Below are positions 25,619 through 33,932 of a DNA stretch of 64,000 nt, in pieces. Location: NCBI GenBank assembly GCA_026397915.1, contig JAPLTX010000019.1:18054-82053 (forward strand). The letters are read 5' to 3'. Below the pieces are notes generated by a model. The model searched no databases. It saw only the letters and a program-made list of their open reading frames with translations, and was not told where the DNA came from. This DNA comes from Verrucomicrobiota bacterium (GTDB taxonomy: Bacteria; Verrucomicrobiota; Verrucomicrobiia; CAIQCK01). Both the position numbers and the translations under genes were made by a program. Within the stretch, counting starts at the first letter, position 1. Each line of letters begins with the position of its first letter.

Positions 25619-26287
25619 ATGCACTTCCTCATCACAGCAGGCCCGACACGCGAATGGCTCGACCCGGTGCGGTTCTTGTCCAACCCGTCGTCGGGCAGGA
25701 TGGGCTACGCGTTGGCACGGGCCGTGCGCGAGGCGGGCGCGACCGTGACGCTCATCAGCGGACCAGTGACGCTGGCAGCACCGCGCGGTGTGGAGTTGGT
25801 TGAAGTCGAAACCGCCGCAGAGATGACGCGCGAAGTTTTTCGGCGTGCGAAACGGGCGGATATTATTATTCTGTCCGCCGCAGTGGCTGACTGGACGCCG
25901 GCGAGCCGGGCGCGGCAGAAGTTGAAGAAAGCGGAAGGCGGAAAACAGAAGGCGGAGTTTGTGCTGCGGTTGAAGGCGACGGTGGACATCGCGGCGACGA
26001 TTGGAAAAGCACTTCAACAAGAACAGGTGCTGGTTGGTTTCGCGGCGGAGACGCAACACGTTGAGGCGAACGCTCGCGAGAAGCTGGAACGAAAGAATTT
26101 CGATTTGATCGTGGCGAACGACGTGAGCCGGCCCGGCGTGGGCTTCGGCTCCGACCGCAACGAGATCATCATCATCGGCCGCGACGGCACTGTCGAACGG
26201 CCGCGGCGCGCGAGCAAGCTGGCTCTGGCGCGGCGCATTTTGAAACAGGCCTGCGCGGTGCGCGCGGCCAAACTGGAACAGTCATGA
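25619..26287 (+). CDS. coaB: Phosphopantothenate-cysteine ligase (stand-alone CoaB)
   Basis: 222 residues. It joins phosphopantothenate to cysteine. Motifs are HFLITAGPTREWLDPVRFLS, NPSSGRMGYALARA, ILSAAVADWTP, VGFAAET and FDLIVANDVSR, with the dimerisation and nucleotide-binding layout of the CoaB half of CoaBC. About residues 100-114 (QKLKKAEGGKQKAEF) contain a repetitive GCGGAAGGCGGAAAACAGAA insert in frame. Its stop overlaps the ATG of the pfkB-type kinase. Confidence 0.92.
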   Translation: MHFLITAGPTREWLDPVRFLSNPSSGRMGYALARAVREAGATVTLISGPVTLAAPRGVELVEVETAAEMTREVFRRAKRADIIILSAAVADWTPASRARQKLKKAEGGKQKAEFVLRLKATVDIAATIGKALQQEQVLVGFAAETQHVEANAREKLERKNFDLIVANDVSRPGVGFGSDRNEIIIIGRDGTVERPRRASKLALARRILKQACAVRAAKLEQS

Positions 26288-27216
26288 TTCTGACGCTGAC
26301 GCTGAATCCGTGTATTGACGTGGAGGTCGAGGTGCGCCGGCTGATGCGCGACGATGTGAACCGCATTATTTCCAAGAACCGCGAGGCCGGCGGCAAGGGC
26401 ATCAACGTTTCCCGCGCTGTGCAGGCGCTCGGCGGCAAGACGCTGGCCATCGCGCCCATCGGCGGCCACATGGGGATGGATTTCCTGAACCGTTTCAGCA
26501 AGACGCGTATCCGCGCGAAACTGGTGTCCATCGCTGGCGAGACGCGTGTGAACATCAACATCCACGAAGCCGGCGGCCGCGTGCACACGCGGCTGAACGC
26601 GGCGGGGCCGCGGTTGACGGCACGGGAGTTGCAGCAAGTGATGGACGCCGTCGAACGCAACCTTCCGCGCGCGGCGCTGTTGGTGATCAGCGGCAGTTTG
26701 CCGCCCGGCATACCGGCGGACTCTTATGCGGACATCATTCGTATGGCGAACCGCCGCGGCGTTCGCGTCATTCTCGACACCGACGGGGAGCCGTTGCGGC
26801 GCGGGCTGCGCGCAAAACCGTTCATGGTGAAACCGAATGTTTACGAAGCGCGGCGGCTGCTCGGCGGACGGTTGGAAACGACACGAGCCGTGGCGCGCGC
26901 GGCGCGGAGGCTGGTGCAGATGGGCGCGGAGGCGGCCGTCATCTCTCGCGGCGCACAAGGCGCAGTGCTCGCGACGACGGACGGTTGCTGGGCCGCGCGC
27001 TCGCCGGGTGTGCCGCGGCGCAACAACGTCGGGCCAGGCGATTGTTTGGCGGGAGCGTTTGCGCTGGCTCTGTCGCGGGGACACGATCTGCCGGAGGCGT
27101 TGCGCTGGGGCGTGGCGGCCGGCGCAGCTCACGTGGCCTGCCCGCCGACGGCGAACGGCTGCGGCGCGCGCCAGATGCGTCGCCTGCTGCTGAAGGTAAC
27201 CGTGCGAAAACTGTAG
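26284..27216 (+). CDS. PfkB-family 1-phosphofructokinase/tagatose-6-phosphate kinase-like
   Basis: 310 residues. Motifs of the FruK/LacC branch are ILTLTLNPCIDVEVEV, EAGGKGINVSRAVQALGG, LVISGSLPPGIPADSY and VKPNVYEARRLLGG. The catalytic loop reads NNVGPGDCLAGAF: the base Asp is present, but the usual GAGD is GPGD, a Pro in the anion-hole turn that might lower activity. The ATG overlaps the coaB stop. No PTS gene is nearby, so the substrate (fructose-1-P or tagatose-6-P) cannot be fixed. The TAG stop is the foot of a REP-like hairpin. Confidence 0.8.
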   Translation: MILTLTLNPCIDVEVEVRRLMRDDVNRIISKNREAGGKGINVSRAVQALGGKTLAIAPIGGHMGMDFLNRFSKTRIRAKLVSIAGETRVNINIHEAGGRVHTRLNAAGPRLTARELQQVMDAVERNLPRAALLVISGSLPPGIPADSYADIIRMANRRGVRVILDTDGEPLRRGLRAKPFMVKPNVYEARRLLGGRLETTRAVARAARRLVQMGAEAAVISRGAQGAVLATTDGCWAARSPGVPRRNNVGPGDCLAGAFALALSRGHDLPEALRWGVAAGAAHVACPPTANGCGARQMRRLLLKVTVRKL

Positions 27217-27233
27217 CAGGTGACTTCGCCTGC
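27213..27233 (+). repeat. REP-like hairpin that supplies a stop codon
   Basis: GTAG (27213-27216) plus a GCAGG..CCTGC stem-loop; the TAG is the stop of the preceding kinase gene. It also occupies most of the space between the two convergent genes and could act as a terminator. Confidence 0.5.
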
Positions 27234-27243
27234 AACGCCAACT

Positions 27244-28560
27244 TTACACCGACACGTCGTAGATCGTCATCCCGGTCGGCAACTTCGGATAGAAATCCGT
27301 GCTCTTCTGCGGCATCCGTGACCGCGCGTCTGCAATCGCTTGCACCGCGCGCACTGGCGTGGGGTTCAACAGGAAGAATGCCTGGCCTTCCTCCGCACGA
27401 ACGCTCTCAACCCCAATGGTTGCCTCGCGAAGGTAGTGAAGGTTTGATTCCTCACGAAGGCGTTCCTCATTGATACCAAGCATCCGATCCAGAATAACCG
27501 TGTGCAGGATCGCCACGTCCAAATCTTCCCACAATGGCGGCTGGCCGGCGAAGAGAGCCGCGCGGTCGCGGTCACGTCGCAGTTTCAACAGCGCGAATCC
27601 GGTAGCCGACAGAAACATACCAAACCAGTGATCGTCGGCTGGCGCTTGCGCCATGCGCGCCTGTAGCTCGTCGAGGCTGGCGGCGGGTTCGAGGTCGAAC
27701 CATTCCGCCAGCGCGCGGCGCAGCGCGTCGGCGTTGAAATTGGCGACGTTGTGGACAAGCCGGTGCGTCGGCAGCACGACGAGGCCCGGATCGTCCATTG
27801 CCACGAGCGTCGCCATCGTGAACTCGAACGGCGCGTCGGGGCCGGCGTTCGGATGCTGTCGCCGCATTTCCTCGCGGTAGTTGAGCGAGGTCTCGAAACG
27901 ATGGTGGCCGTCGGCAATGTAGAACTTGAGCGGCTGCAACGTCTGTTGCACGGTGTTCAGCGACGTGCCATCCTCAATAGCCGTAAGACAGTGGCGGATG
28001 CCGTATGAATCCTCGAATTTCGCCAGCGGCGACGCCGCTGAGCGCGCCGGTGCCAGTTCCGCGCCCGCGCCGGGATAGAGCAGAAAAATCTGGCCGAAGT
28101 GCGCCTGCGTGTGGCGCAGCAGGTTGAGTCGGTCCGCCTTCGGTTTGCTGAGCGTGCGCTCGTGCGGCAGGATCTGGCCTTCCTCCGGCCGGCTGAGCCG
28201 CACCCGGCCGATCAGCGCGCGACGGGTCAGTTCGCGTCCGCCGACCCGGAACATTTGCTCGTAGGCAAAGATCGCTGGCCGCTCGCGGCGAGCGAGGAAG
28301 TTTTCCTGCCGCCAGGAGCGGAAGAACTCCGCGGCGCGCGTGTATTTGTTGCACTGGTCGGTGTCGCCTGCCTCCTCACGGCCGAGGATGATGCGCACGA
28401 TATTGCGGTCGTGGCGCGCGTAGTAAGCCGCCTGCATATCCGGCGTGATTTTGTCGTAAGGCTCCGTGAGCACGTCGGCAAGGCCGGCACCGCGCTCCGG
28501 CTGATGGCGGAGGCGGTCAAGGTTACAGGTCAGAGCTTGGAATGGTTGAAAATCTGCCAT
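27244..28560 (-). CDS. DUF1015 (SerK-like) family protein
   Basis: 438 residues. DUF1015 hallmarks are present: VLTEPYDKITPDM near the start, IFAYEQMF, RRALIGRVRLSRPEEGQILPHE with the following KADRLNLL, YIADGHHRFETSLNY in the centre and LPTHRLVHN. Archaeal relatives include the ADP-dependent free-serine kinase SerK; whether this bacterial member phosphorylates serine is not known. It is a single gene, convergent with the pfkB-type kinase and divergent from pfp. Confidence 0.85.
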   Translation of the reverse strand: MADFQPFQALTCNLDRLRHQPERGAGLADVLTEPYDKITPDMQAAYYARHDRNIVRIILGREEAGDTDQCNKYTRAAEFFRSWRQENFLARRERPAIFAYEQMFRVGGRELTRRALIGRVRLSRPEEGQILPHERTLSKPKADRLNLLRHTQAHFGQIFLLYPGAGAELAPARSAASPLAKFEDSYGIRHCLTAIEDGTSLNTVQQTLQPLKFYIADGHHRFETSLNYREEMRRQHPNAGPDAPFEFTMATLVAMDDPGLVVLPTHRLVHNVANFNADALRRALAEWFDLEPAASLDELQARMAQAPADDHWFGMFLSATGFALLKLRRDRDRAALFAGQPPLWEDLDVAILHTVILDRMLGINEERLREESNLHYLREATIGVESVRAEEGQAFFLLNPTPVRAVQAIADARSRMPQKSTDFYPKLPTGMTIYDVSV

Positions 28561-28633
28561 GTTATTTTCTTTTTCGGAAGATGATGTTGGAGACGCTGGC
28601 GACTGTCAAGGCATGGAAGGGGGAATCGGGGAG

Positions 28634-28662
28634 TTGACTTGCCGCGAGCCGTTTGCAAGTAT
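28634..28662 (+). promoter_or_regulatory. Candidate sigma-70 promoter of pfp
   Basis: TTGACT (28634-28639), a 17-base spacer and AAGTAT (28657-28662). The -35 is strong and the -10 weak. It lies 48 bases before the pfp start. Confidence 0.4.
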
Positions 28663-28709
28663 GCCGCGCTTTGAACCAAACGTCGTCGTCTTAGCAGAGG
28701 AAAAACCTT

Positions 28710-30005
28710 ATGGCAGACTTAGTCGGGAATTGTATTGTGGCCCAGTCGGGCGGGCCGACCGCGGTGATCAACGCCAGCGTCGCCGGCGTCATTGAGGAAG
28801 CTTACAAGCACGAACAGATCGAGGAAGTTTACGGCGCCCTGAACGGCATTCTGGGCGTGCTCAACGAACAGATCATGGATCTGAGCGAGGAAAAGAACAG
28901 CACGATCAAAGGCCTGCTCTACACGCCCGCCGCCGCGCTCGGCTCGTGCCGTCACAAGCTCGCGTTTGGCAGCAAAGACGCCGCCAAGGCCGCCGAGGCC
29001 CAGCGTGATTGCGAGCGCGTTCTCGAAGTTTTCAAGGCGCATAACATCCGCTACTTTTTCTACGTCGGTGGCAACGACTCGATGGACACCGCCGACAAGG
29101 TCAACAAGCTGGCGCAAGCGCAGGGCTACGAATTGCGCGTTGTTGGCGTGCCGAAGACGATTGACAACGATCTGCCGTTCACCGACCACTGTCCTGGCTA
29201 CGGCAGCGTCATTAAGTATCTTTCCACCGCCGTCATGGAAGCTTCGCGCGACACCGAGGCGATGTGCAGCAACCCCACTTGCAACCTGATCGAAGTCATG
29301 GGCCGCCACGCCGGCTGGATCGCCGCTGGCACCGTGCTGGCCAAGCGATCCGAGGAGGACGGTCCGCACATCATCTTGCTGCCGGAAGTGCCGTTCACGC
29401 AGGAAACATTTGTCGCCGAAGTAAAGGAAGTGGTTGCCAGGCATAACCGCTGCGTCATTGTGGTCGGCGAAGGCTTGCACGGGCCGGACGGCAAACTCAT
29501 CAGCTTCATGGATGGCAAGTTCGTCAAGGACGCCTTCGGCCACACGCAACTCGGCGGCGCGGCGGAAAGCATCCGCAGCATCATCGAGAAGGAAGCTGGT
29601 GTAAAATGCCGCACCGCCAAGCTCGGCGTCATCCAACGCTCGGCGAGCCATTCCGCCAGCAAGACCGACCGCGACAACGCATACATGGCCGGCGCGCGCG
29701 CCGTGCAACTTGCCGTCGAGGGCCAGACCGACGTGATGGTGACTTTCACCCGTGAAGGCTCTGGCGATGGCGTGAAGTTCGGCACCGGCACCGCGCCGCT
29801 GGCTGAAATCGCCAACAACGAGAAGCTGCTGCCGCGCGACTGGATCAACGAACGTGGCACGCTGCCGAACGAGAAATTTATCGAATACGCCCGGCCGCTC
29901 ATTCAGGGCGAGGTAACATCGCCGATGGAGGGGGGTCTGCCGAAATACGTGCGTTTGGAGAAGCACCTCGTCGAAAAGAAGTGCGGCGAATACGGCGCGA
30001 AGTAA
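28710..30005 (+). CDS. pfp: Pyrophosphate-dependent 6-phosphofructokinase
   Basis: 431 residues. It interconverts fructose-6-phosphate and fructose-1,6-bisphosphate in glycolysis. Motifs are NCIVAQSGGPTAVINAS, YVGGNDSMDTADK, VVGVPKTIDNDLPFTDHCPG and VMGRHAGWIAAGT. The Lys in PKTIDND, where ATP enzymes have Gly, marks the PPi-dependent type. It is a lone gene with a TTGACT promoter upstream and a strong hairpin terminator downstream, as expected for a constitutive glycolytic gene. A second sugar kinase (FruK-like) lies 1.5 kb away. Confidence 0.92.
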   Translation: MADLVGNCIVAQSGGPTAVINASVAGVIEEAYKHEQIEEVYGALNGILGVLNEQIMDLSEEKNSTIKGLLYTPAAALGSCRHKLAFGSKDAAKAAEAQRDCERVLEVFKAHNIRYFFYVGGNDSMDTADKVNKLAQAQGYELRVVGVPKTIDNDLPFTDHCPGYGSVIKYLSTAVMEASRDTEAMCSNPTCNLIEVMGRHAGWIAAGTVLAKRSEEDGPHIILLPEVPFTQETFVAEVKEVVARHNRCVIVVGEGLHGPDGKLISFMDGKFVKDAFGHTQLGGAAESIRSIIEKEAGVKCRTAKLGVIQRSASHSASKTDRDNAYMAGARAVQLAVEGQTDVMVTFTREGSGDGVKFGTGTAPLAEIANNEKLLPRDWINERGTLPNEKFIEYARPLIQGEVTSPMEGGLPKYVRLEKHLVEKKCGEYGAK

Positions 30006-30035
30006 TCATGCCGATCACGGTTATCTGGAATCTTC

Positions 30036-30063
30036 CGGGCGGGTTTGGCAACAAACCCGCCCG
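30036..30063 (+). terminator. Hairpin terminator after pfp
   Basis: Perfect 11-bp stem CGGGCGGGTTT / AAACCCGCCCG with a 6-base loop, 31 bases after the pfp stop; followed by a short T-containing stretch (ACTCTTGTTGG), so it may act bidirectionally with the convergent chorismate mutase gene. Confidence 0.7.
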
Positions 30064-30096
30064 AACTCTTGTTGGCCGTCAAACATCAGCAGTGTT

Positions 30097-30774
30097 CTAA
30101 CTGGACTTGTAAGCGCTGATGATTACCATCGCTTCCAGCTTCAATGTCGTCGGAAACACCAAATCCCGGAAAAACCTTTCTGCAATGTCGGGATCAAGTT
30201 TGATTTGCGCGGCTTTCCATCGGATTCTTTGGATTACAGTTTTTTCCTGCTCTTCGTCTTTGAGCAACCCCGCCAGTCTATCAACGGCTTTTTCCCGGGC
30301 CTCGGTTTTATATCGAACCATGGCGTCTTCATCCGCGTCACTCAGTTTTCTCTCGCCGACGGAAATCCCTGCTTCGTGAATTCTTTTCGATAAAAACCAA
30401 AGCGCATCCAAATCCCCGCGGCAGGCGTTGTAGTAGGTCTTGGGATCATCTTCTGCGCGGCACAACTGCTGGAGGACCTGCACATACCCCCGCCGGATGT
30501 CGCTGGTCACATCGAGGGAAGAAAGTTTTGTGTTGGGCAGCCACAAAGTGCTCAGCGGTCTCTCGCCGTGTTTGTAGCTTCCAGACATGGCGCGCCCAAG
30601 TTCCTTGTAGTATAATGTGATATCGAACCGGCTCAGACCGATCAGAGGCAACTTGGAATACAGTCCCTTGTTGAACGGGAGTTGAATCCGAAACCTCAAC
30701 GCCCTCAGAATCGGCTCTTCTGATTCGGCCAAACCTTCTCTTAATGCAACTAGAGCAGCGGTTGTGCTTCCCAT
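30097..30774 (-). CDS. Eukaryote-type (AroQ-beta, Aro7-like) chorismate mutase homologue
   Basis: 225 residues, all-helical. By eye it aligns with yeast Aro7: the start ALREGLAESEEPILRALRFR to the Aro7 helix 1, LDALWFLSKRIHEAG to its LSRRIHFGK segment, and VFPTTLKLE to its IPITKEVE segment. Residues equivalent to the yeast active site are kept: Arg12 (R16), Arg131 (R157), Lys143 (K168), Glu177 (E198), Thr210 (T242) and Glu214 (E246); Asn194 is replaced by Asp173. It should convert chorismate to prephenate. It is about 30 residues shorter than Aro7, in the region of the regulatory helices, so tryptophan/tyrosine control is doubtful. The gene seems lower in GC than its neighbours, suggesting transfer. 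Confidence 0.75.
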   Translation of the reverse strand: MGSTTAALVALREGLAESEEPILRALRFRIQLPFNKGLYSKLPLIGLSRFDITLYYKELGRAMSGSYKHGERPLSTLWLPNTKLSSLDVTSDIRRGYVQVLQQLCRAEDDPKTYYNACRGDLDALWFLSKRIHEAGISVGERKLSDADEDAMVRYKTEAREKAVDRLAGLLKDEEQEKTVIQRIRWKAAQIKLDPDIAERFFRDLVFPTTLKLEAMVIISAYKSS

Positions 30775-31033
30775 TCAGACTCCGACGAATTGATTTGCCA
30801 GGCCGTTTCTCATTGATGTATTTCCGCAAACTCCTATTTGCGGACCATTGTTATCCAAAGCTTGTGTCCGCTCGTCAATCCGCAATTCTATGCCTGTGGA
30901 TGCCGTTTTGCACCTGCAAAGGTTCCTGCGGGCGGCGCAACGGAGAGATGGCCCGTCGCGCGGCGGCAAGAGAGGATGACAAATCCGGCTGCTGCGGGTA
31001 ATCTGGCCTCGCGATTTTCCGACCGACAGTATC

Positions 31034-32059
31034 ATGAGCAAAGCAGACATCCGCCACCAACCGGCTTACCACGAAGCGGGCAAGACTTACTACGCAGACA
31101 GTTGTCAGCCGCTGGTGCAGGCAGTGCGCGCGGGCCAGGTGCGGCTGAGCGCGCTGGCTCGCGAAGGTTATCCGGGACGGCGGCTTGGACGCGAGCAACT
31201 GCCGGGCGTGCGCAGCGTCGGCTACTGGGACGCCGGACCGCAACAGCGATGGGGGCTGCCGGTCCACCGCAATGAGGGCATCGAGATCGCATTTATGGCG
31301 AGCGGTCAGACGCCTGTATTCATCGAGTCGAATCGGCAGACGCTCGCGCACGACCAGTTTATGATCACGCGCCCGTGGCAACCGCACCAGCTTGGCGACC
31401 CCTGCATTGGTTCGAGCAAGTTGATCTGGTTCATCCTTGATGTTGGAGTGCGCCGGCCGCACCAGACGTGGACATGGCCGTCGTGGATTGTTCTCAACCG
31501 CTCGGATATGGATTTCCTGACGCGTTGTTTGCGCCAGAACGAGCAATACGTCTGGCTCGGCTCGGAGGAAATCCGGCGCTGTTTCCTCGGTATTGCGCAG
31601 GCGGCGGACGAGGATCGCGACGGGAGCCGTTGCTCGCGGCTGGCGGTGCTCATCAACGAAGCACTGCTGGCGCTGCTGGAGATTTTCCGGGAGCGCAAGA
31701 TTCCATTGCGTGAGTCCCTGACCAGTTCCGAGCGGACACTGCGGTTGTTTCTCGGCGAGTTGGCGGCGTCGCTCGACCAGCCGTGGGGACTTGAATCCAT
31801 GGCGGAAAGCTGTCACATGGGAGTAACGCAGTTTGTGCATTGCTTTCGGAAACTGACGAACATGACGCCGACAAAATACCTGACCCACGCGCGGATCGGG
31901 CGCGCCTGTGACCTGCTTGCGCGCCAGCCAGACGTAACGATCACGGAGATCGCGTTTGCGAGTGGGTTTTCGTCGAGCCAGTATTTCACCAACGTCTTCA
32001 GCCGGCAGATGCGCTGCACGCCGCGCGATTACCGGCGGCAAACACCAGGCAAACATTGA
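31034..32059 (+). CDS. AraC-family transcriptional regulator
   Basis: 341 residues. Residues about 60-150 look like a cupin sensor (HRNEGIEIAFMASGQTPVFI, DQFMITRPWQPHQLGDP). The C-terminal 100 residues are a standard AraC double helix-turn-helix: LESMAESCHMGVTQFVHCFR, then TEIAFASGFSSSQYFTNVFS. It probably senses a sugar or related ligand. The glycosyltransferase gene starts at a TTG overlapping its stop. Divergent from the chorismate mutase gene across about 260 bases that hold no convincing gene. Confidence 0.85.
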   Translation: MSKADIRHQPAYHEAGKTYYADSCQPLVQAVRAGQVRLSALAREGYPGRRLGREQLPGVRSVGYWDAGPQQRWGLPVHRNEGIEIAFMASGQTPVFIESNRQTLAHDQFMITRPWQPHQLGDPCIGSSKLIWFILDVGVRRPHQTWTWPSWIVLNRSDMDFLTRCLRQNEQYVWLGSEEIRRCFLGIAQAADEDRDGSRCSRLAVLINEALLALLEIFRERKIPLRESLTSSERTLRLFLGELAASLDQPWGLESMAESCHMGVTQFVHCFRKLTNMTPTKYLTHARIGRACDLLARQPDVTITEIAFASGFSSSQYFTNVFSRQMRCTPRDYRRQTPGKH

Positions 32060-32814
32060 ACCCGGCTCCCCACACCCCGCCTCCCTCTGCCCGGCTGGCG
32101 CTGATCGTGCCTTGCTACAACGAAGCGCACCGGCTCAAAATCGCCGCGTGGCACGCGCACCTCGCCGAGGAGCCGAATGACTGGATCGTGTTCGTGGATG
32201 ACGGCAGCACCGACGGCACGCTGGAAATGCTGACCGGTTTCGTGCGAACACATCCGCGCGTGGAGGCCATTCACCTGAGCCGCAACCTTGGCAAAGCCGG
32301 CGCGGTGCGTTACGGCGTGATGCACGCCCTGCGGCTCTGGCCGTCGGAGTATGTTGGCTACTGGGACGCCGACCTGTCCACGTCGTTGACGCTGGTCCAC
32401 GATTTCATGACGCAACTTGACCGCCAGCCGGAGGCGCTCGCGGCCATCGGCGTGCGCCGGCAGGACGCCAGTCACAAAGTCCACCGCCCAATGTGGCGGC
32501 GTTTTTCAAGCTGGGCGTTTGCGCTCGCGGCCTCGGCGGCGCTTGGGATGCAATTCCGCGACACGCAATGTGGCGCAAAGGTGTTTCGCCGTCAGGCGGC
32601 CGAGAACATTTTTCGCGAACCGTTCCTCAGCCCGTGGTTGTTCGATGTCGAAGTGATGGCACGCCTGATTCACTTTGTGGGAAGGAAGCAAGCGCGACGC
32701 GCAATTACCGAAGTGCATCTGCGCGAATGGCGCGACACGGAGAAATCCCGGTTCTTTTCCCAATACGCGTCGCAAGCGCCGCGCGACCTCTTGAAGATTT
32801 GGTGGCGCTATTGA
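32056..32814 (+). CDS. Family 2 glycosyltransferase (dolichyl-phosphate glucosyltransferase-like)
   Basis: 252 residues. GT-A motifs: LALIVPCYNEAHRLK, WIVFVDDGSTDGTLEM, SRNLGKAGAVRYGV and the metal-binding YVGYWDADLST. The order and FRDTQCGAKVFRRQAAENIF segment resemble polyprenyl-phosphate glucosyl/mannosyltransferases that charge a lipid carrier. Unlike the eukaryotic relatives it has no membrane anchor. The start is a TTG overlapping the AraC-type gene stop; no ATG fits before the first motif. Confidence 0.8.
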   Translation: MNPAPHTPPPSARLALIVPCYNEAHRLKIAAWHAHLAEEPNDWIVFVDDGSTDGTLEMLTGFVRTHPRVEAIHLSRNLGKAGAVRYGVMHALRLWPSEYVGYWDADLSTSLTLVHDFMTQLDRQPEALAAIGVRRQDASHKVHRPMWRRFSSWAFALAASAALGMQFRDTQCGAKVFRRQAAENIFREPFLSPWLFDVEVMARLIHFVGRKQARRAITEVHLREWRDTEKSRFFSQYASQAPRDLLKIWWRY

Positions 32815-32843
32815 CCCACCTTGGACCGCGCGTTGGTTACGGG

Positions 32844-32872
32844 TTGCAGGAAGCGGGGCGATGACCTATAAG
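32844..32872 (+). promoter_or_regulatory. Sigma-70 promoter of ilvH, likely leaderless
   Basis: TTGCAG (32844-32849), a 17-base spacer and TATAAG (32867-32872). Transcription would start about 32879-32881, at the ilvH ATG (32881), so the message would have little or no 5' leader. Confidence 0.5.
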
Positions 32873-32880
32873 AAGCCGCT

Positions 32881-33375
32881 ATGCGACATACGATCTCGGT
32901 GCTGGTGGAGAACAAATTTGGCGTCCTGGCGCGCGTGGCCGGGTTGTTTTCGGGCCGCGGCTACAACATTGACACGCTCAACGTGGCGCCGACGCTGGAG
33001 GCGGGCTTTTCGCGGATGACGATTGTCACACGCGGCGACGACGCCACGCTGGAGCAGATCGTCAAGCAACTCAACAAGCTGGTGAACGTGGTTGATGTCC
33101 ACGATTTCGGCGAGGGCGAATACGTGGACCGCGAGCTGGCGCTGGTGAGGGTGAAAGCCGATGCCAAGGCGCGCAGCGAGATTATGCAGATTTGCGACAT
33201 TTTCCGGGGCAAGATCGTGGACGTGCAGCGCGCGGAGTTGATGGTGGAGATCACGGGCGACGAGAGCAAGTTGAACAAGTTCCTGCACCTGCTCGAACCG
33301 TTTGGCGTCATTGAAATCGCGCGCACCGGCCGTGTCGCCATGCCCCGTCGGTCGAAGCCGGTGCAGGCCCCGTAG
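32881..33375 (+). CDS. ilvH: Acetolactate synthase small (regulatory) subunit
   Basis: 164 residues. It binds and activates the catalytic subunit IlvB/IlvI and confers valine inhibition in branched-chain amino acid synthesis. The N-terminal ACT domain begins HTISVLVENKFGVLARVAGL with FSGRGYNIDTLNVAPT; the C-terminal domain contains RELALVRVKADAKARSEI and FGVIEIARTGRVAM. The large subunit gene is not adjacent, which is unusual. Confidence 0.93.
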   Translation: MRHTISVLVENKFGVLARVAGLFSGRGYNIDTLNVAPTLEAGFSRMTIVTRGDDATLEQIVKQLNKLVNVVDVHDFGEGEYVDRELALVRVKADAKARSEIMQICDIFRGKIVDVQRAELMVEITGDESKLNKFLHLLEPFGVIEIARTGRVAMPRRSKPVQAP

Positions 33376-33533
33376 TCAGCGACGCGGTCCCATCCTACGG
33401 CGAACCAGAGGGTGGGTTGAGCGGTGTCGTTGCAGCTCGCAGTTGCGAAGCAGCTCATTTTGGACTTTGGTAGTGACAGAGGCCGACGTTGATCATTCCG
33501 AGATTCAACACCCAACCACAGGAGACCCCGACC

Positions 33534-33932
33534 ATGAAACGACAGATCGCCACGCAGCTTTCCGTTTTCCTCGCCAACAAGCCCGGCACGCTCGCCGACG
33601 TTTGTGAGACTCTCATGAAGGAGGGCATCAACATTTTCGCCATGACCATCAGTGACACCGTGGACCACGCCGTGGTGCGCCTTATCTGCTCCGACCCGCG
33701 CAAGGCGCTGGCGGTGTTTGAGGATCGGGGCGTGCTGGTCGTGGACCAGCAGGTGCTGACGCTCGAGGTGAAGAACCGTCCGGGGTCGCTCGCGCGGATC
33801 GCCCGCAAACTGGCCGAGTATGACGTTAATATCGAATACGCCTATTGCGCTTCCGGGCCGTCGGCGAAAACAGGTCTGGTCGTGATTCGCATCTCCGACA
33901 TCAAGAAGGGTCTGAAGGCATTGGCTTCGTGA
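33534..33932 (+). CDS. Tandem ACT-domain protein
   Basis: 132 residues from the ATG at 33534, with a CAGGAGA ribosome-binding site 9 bases upstream. Two ACT domains: QLSVFLANKPGTLADVCETL with GINIFAMTIS (residues about 5-65) and LTLEVKNRPGSLARIARKLA with VNIEYAYCA (about 72-130). Such stand-alone ACT pairs bind amino acids. The stop overlaps the ATG of the histidine kinase gene (TGATG), so this protein may feed an amino-acid signal to that kinase; that link is inference from coupling. Confidence 0.85.
   Translation: MKRQIATQLSVFLANKPGTLADVCETLMKEGINIFAMTISDTVDHAVVRLICSDPRKALAVFEDRGVLVVDQQVLTLEVKNRPGSLARIARKLAEYDVNIEYAYCASGPSAKTGLVVIRISDIKKGLKALAS

Noticed and set aside
30744..31001. 85-codon open frame between the chorismate mutase and AraC-type genes
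   Set aside because: Cys/Arg-rich, no ribosome-binding site, partly antisense to the chorismate mutase start.
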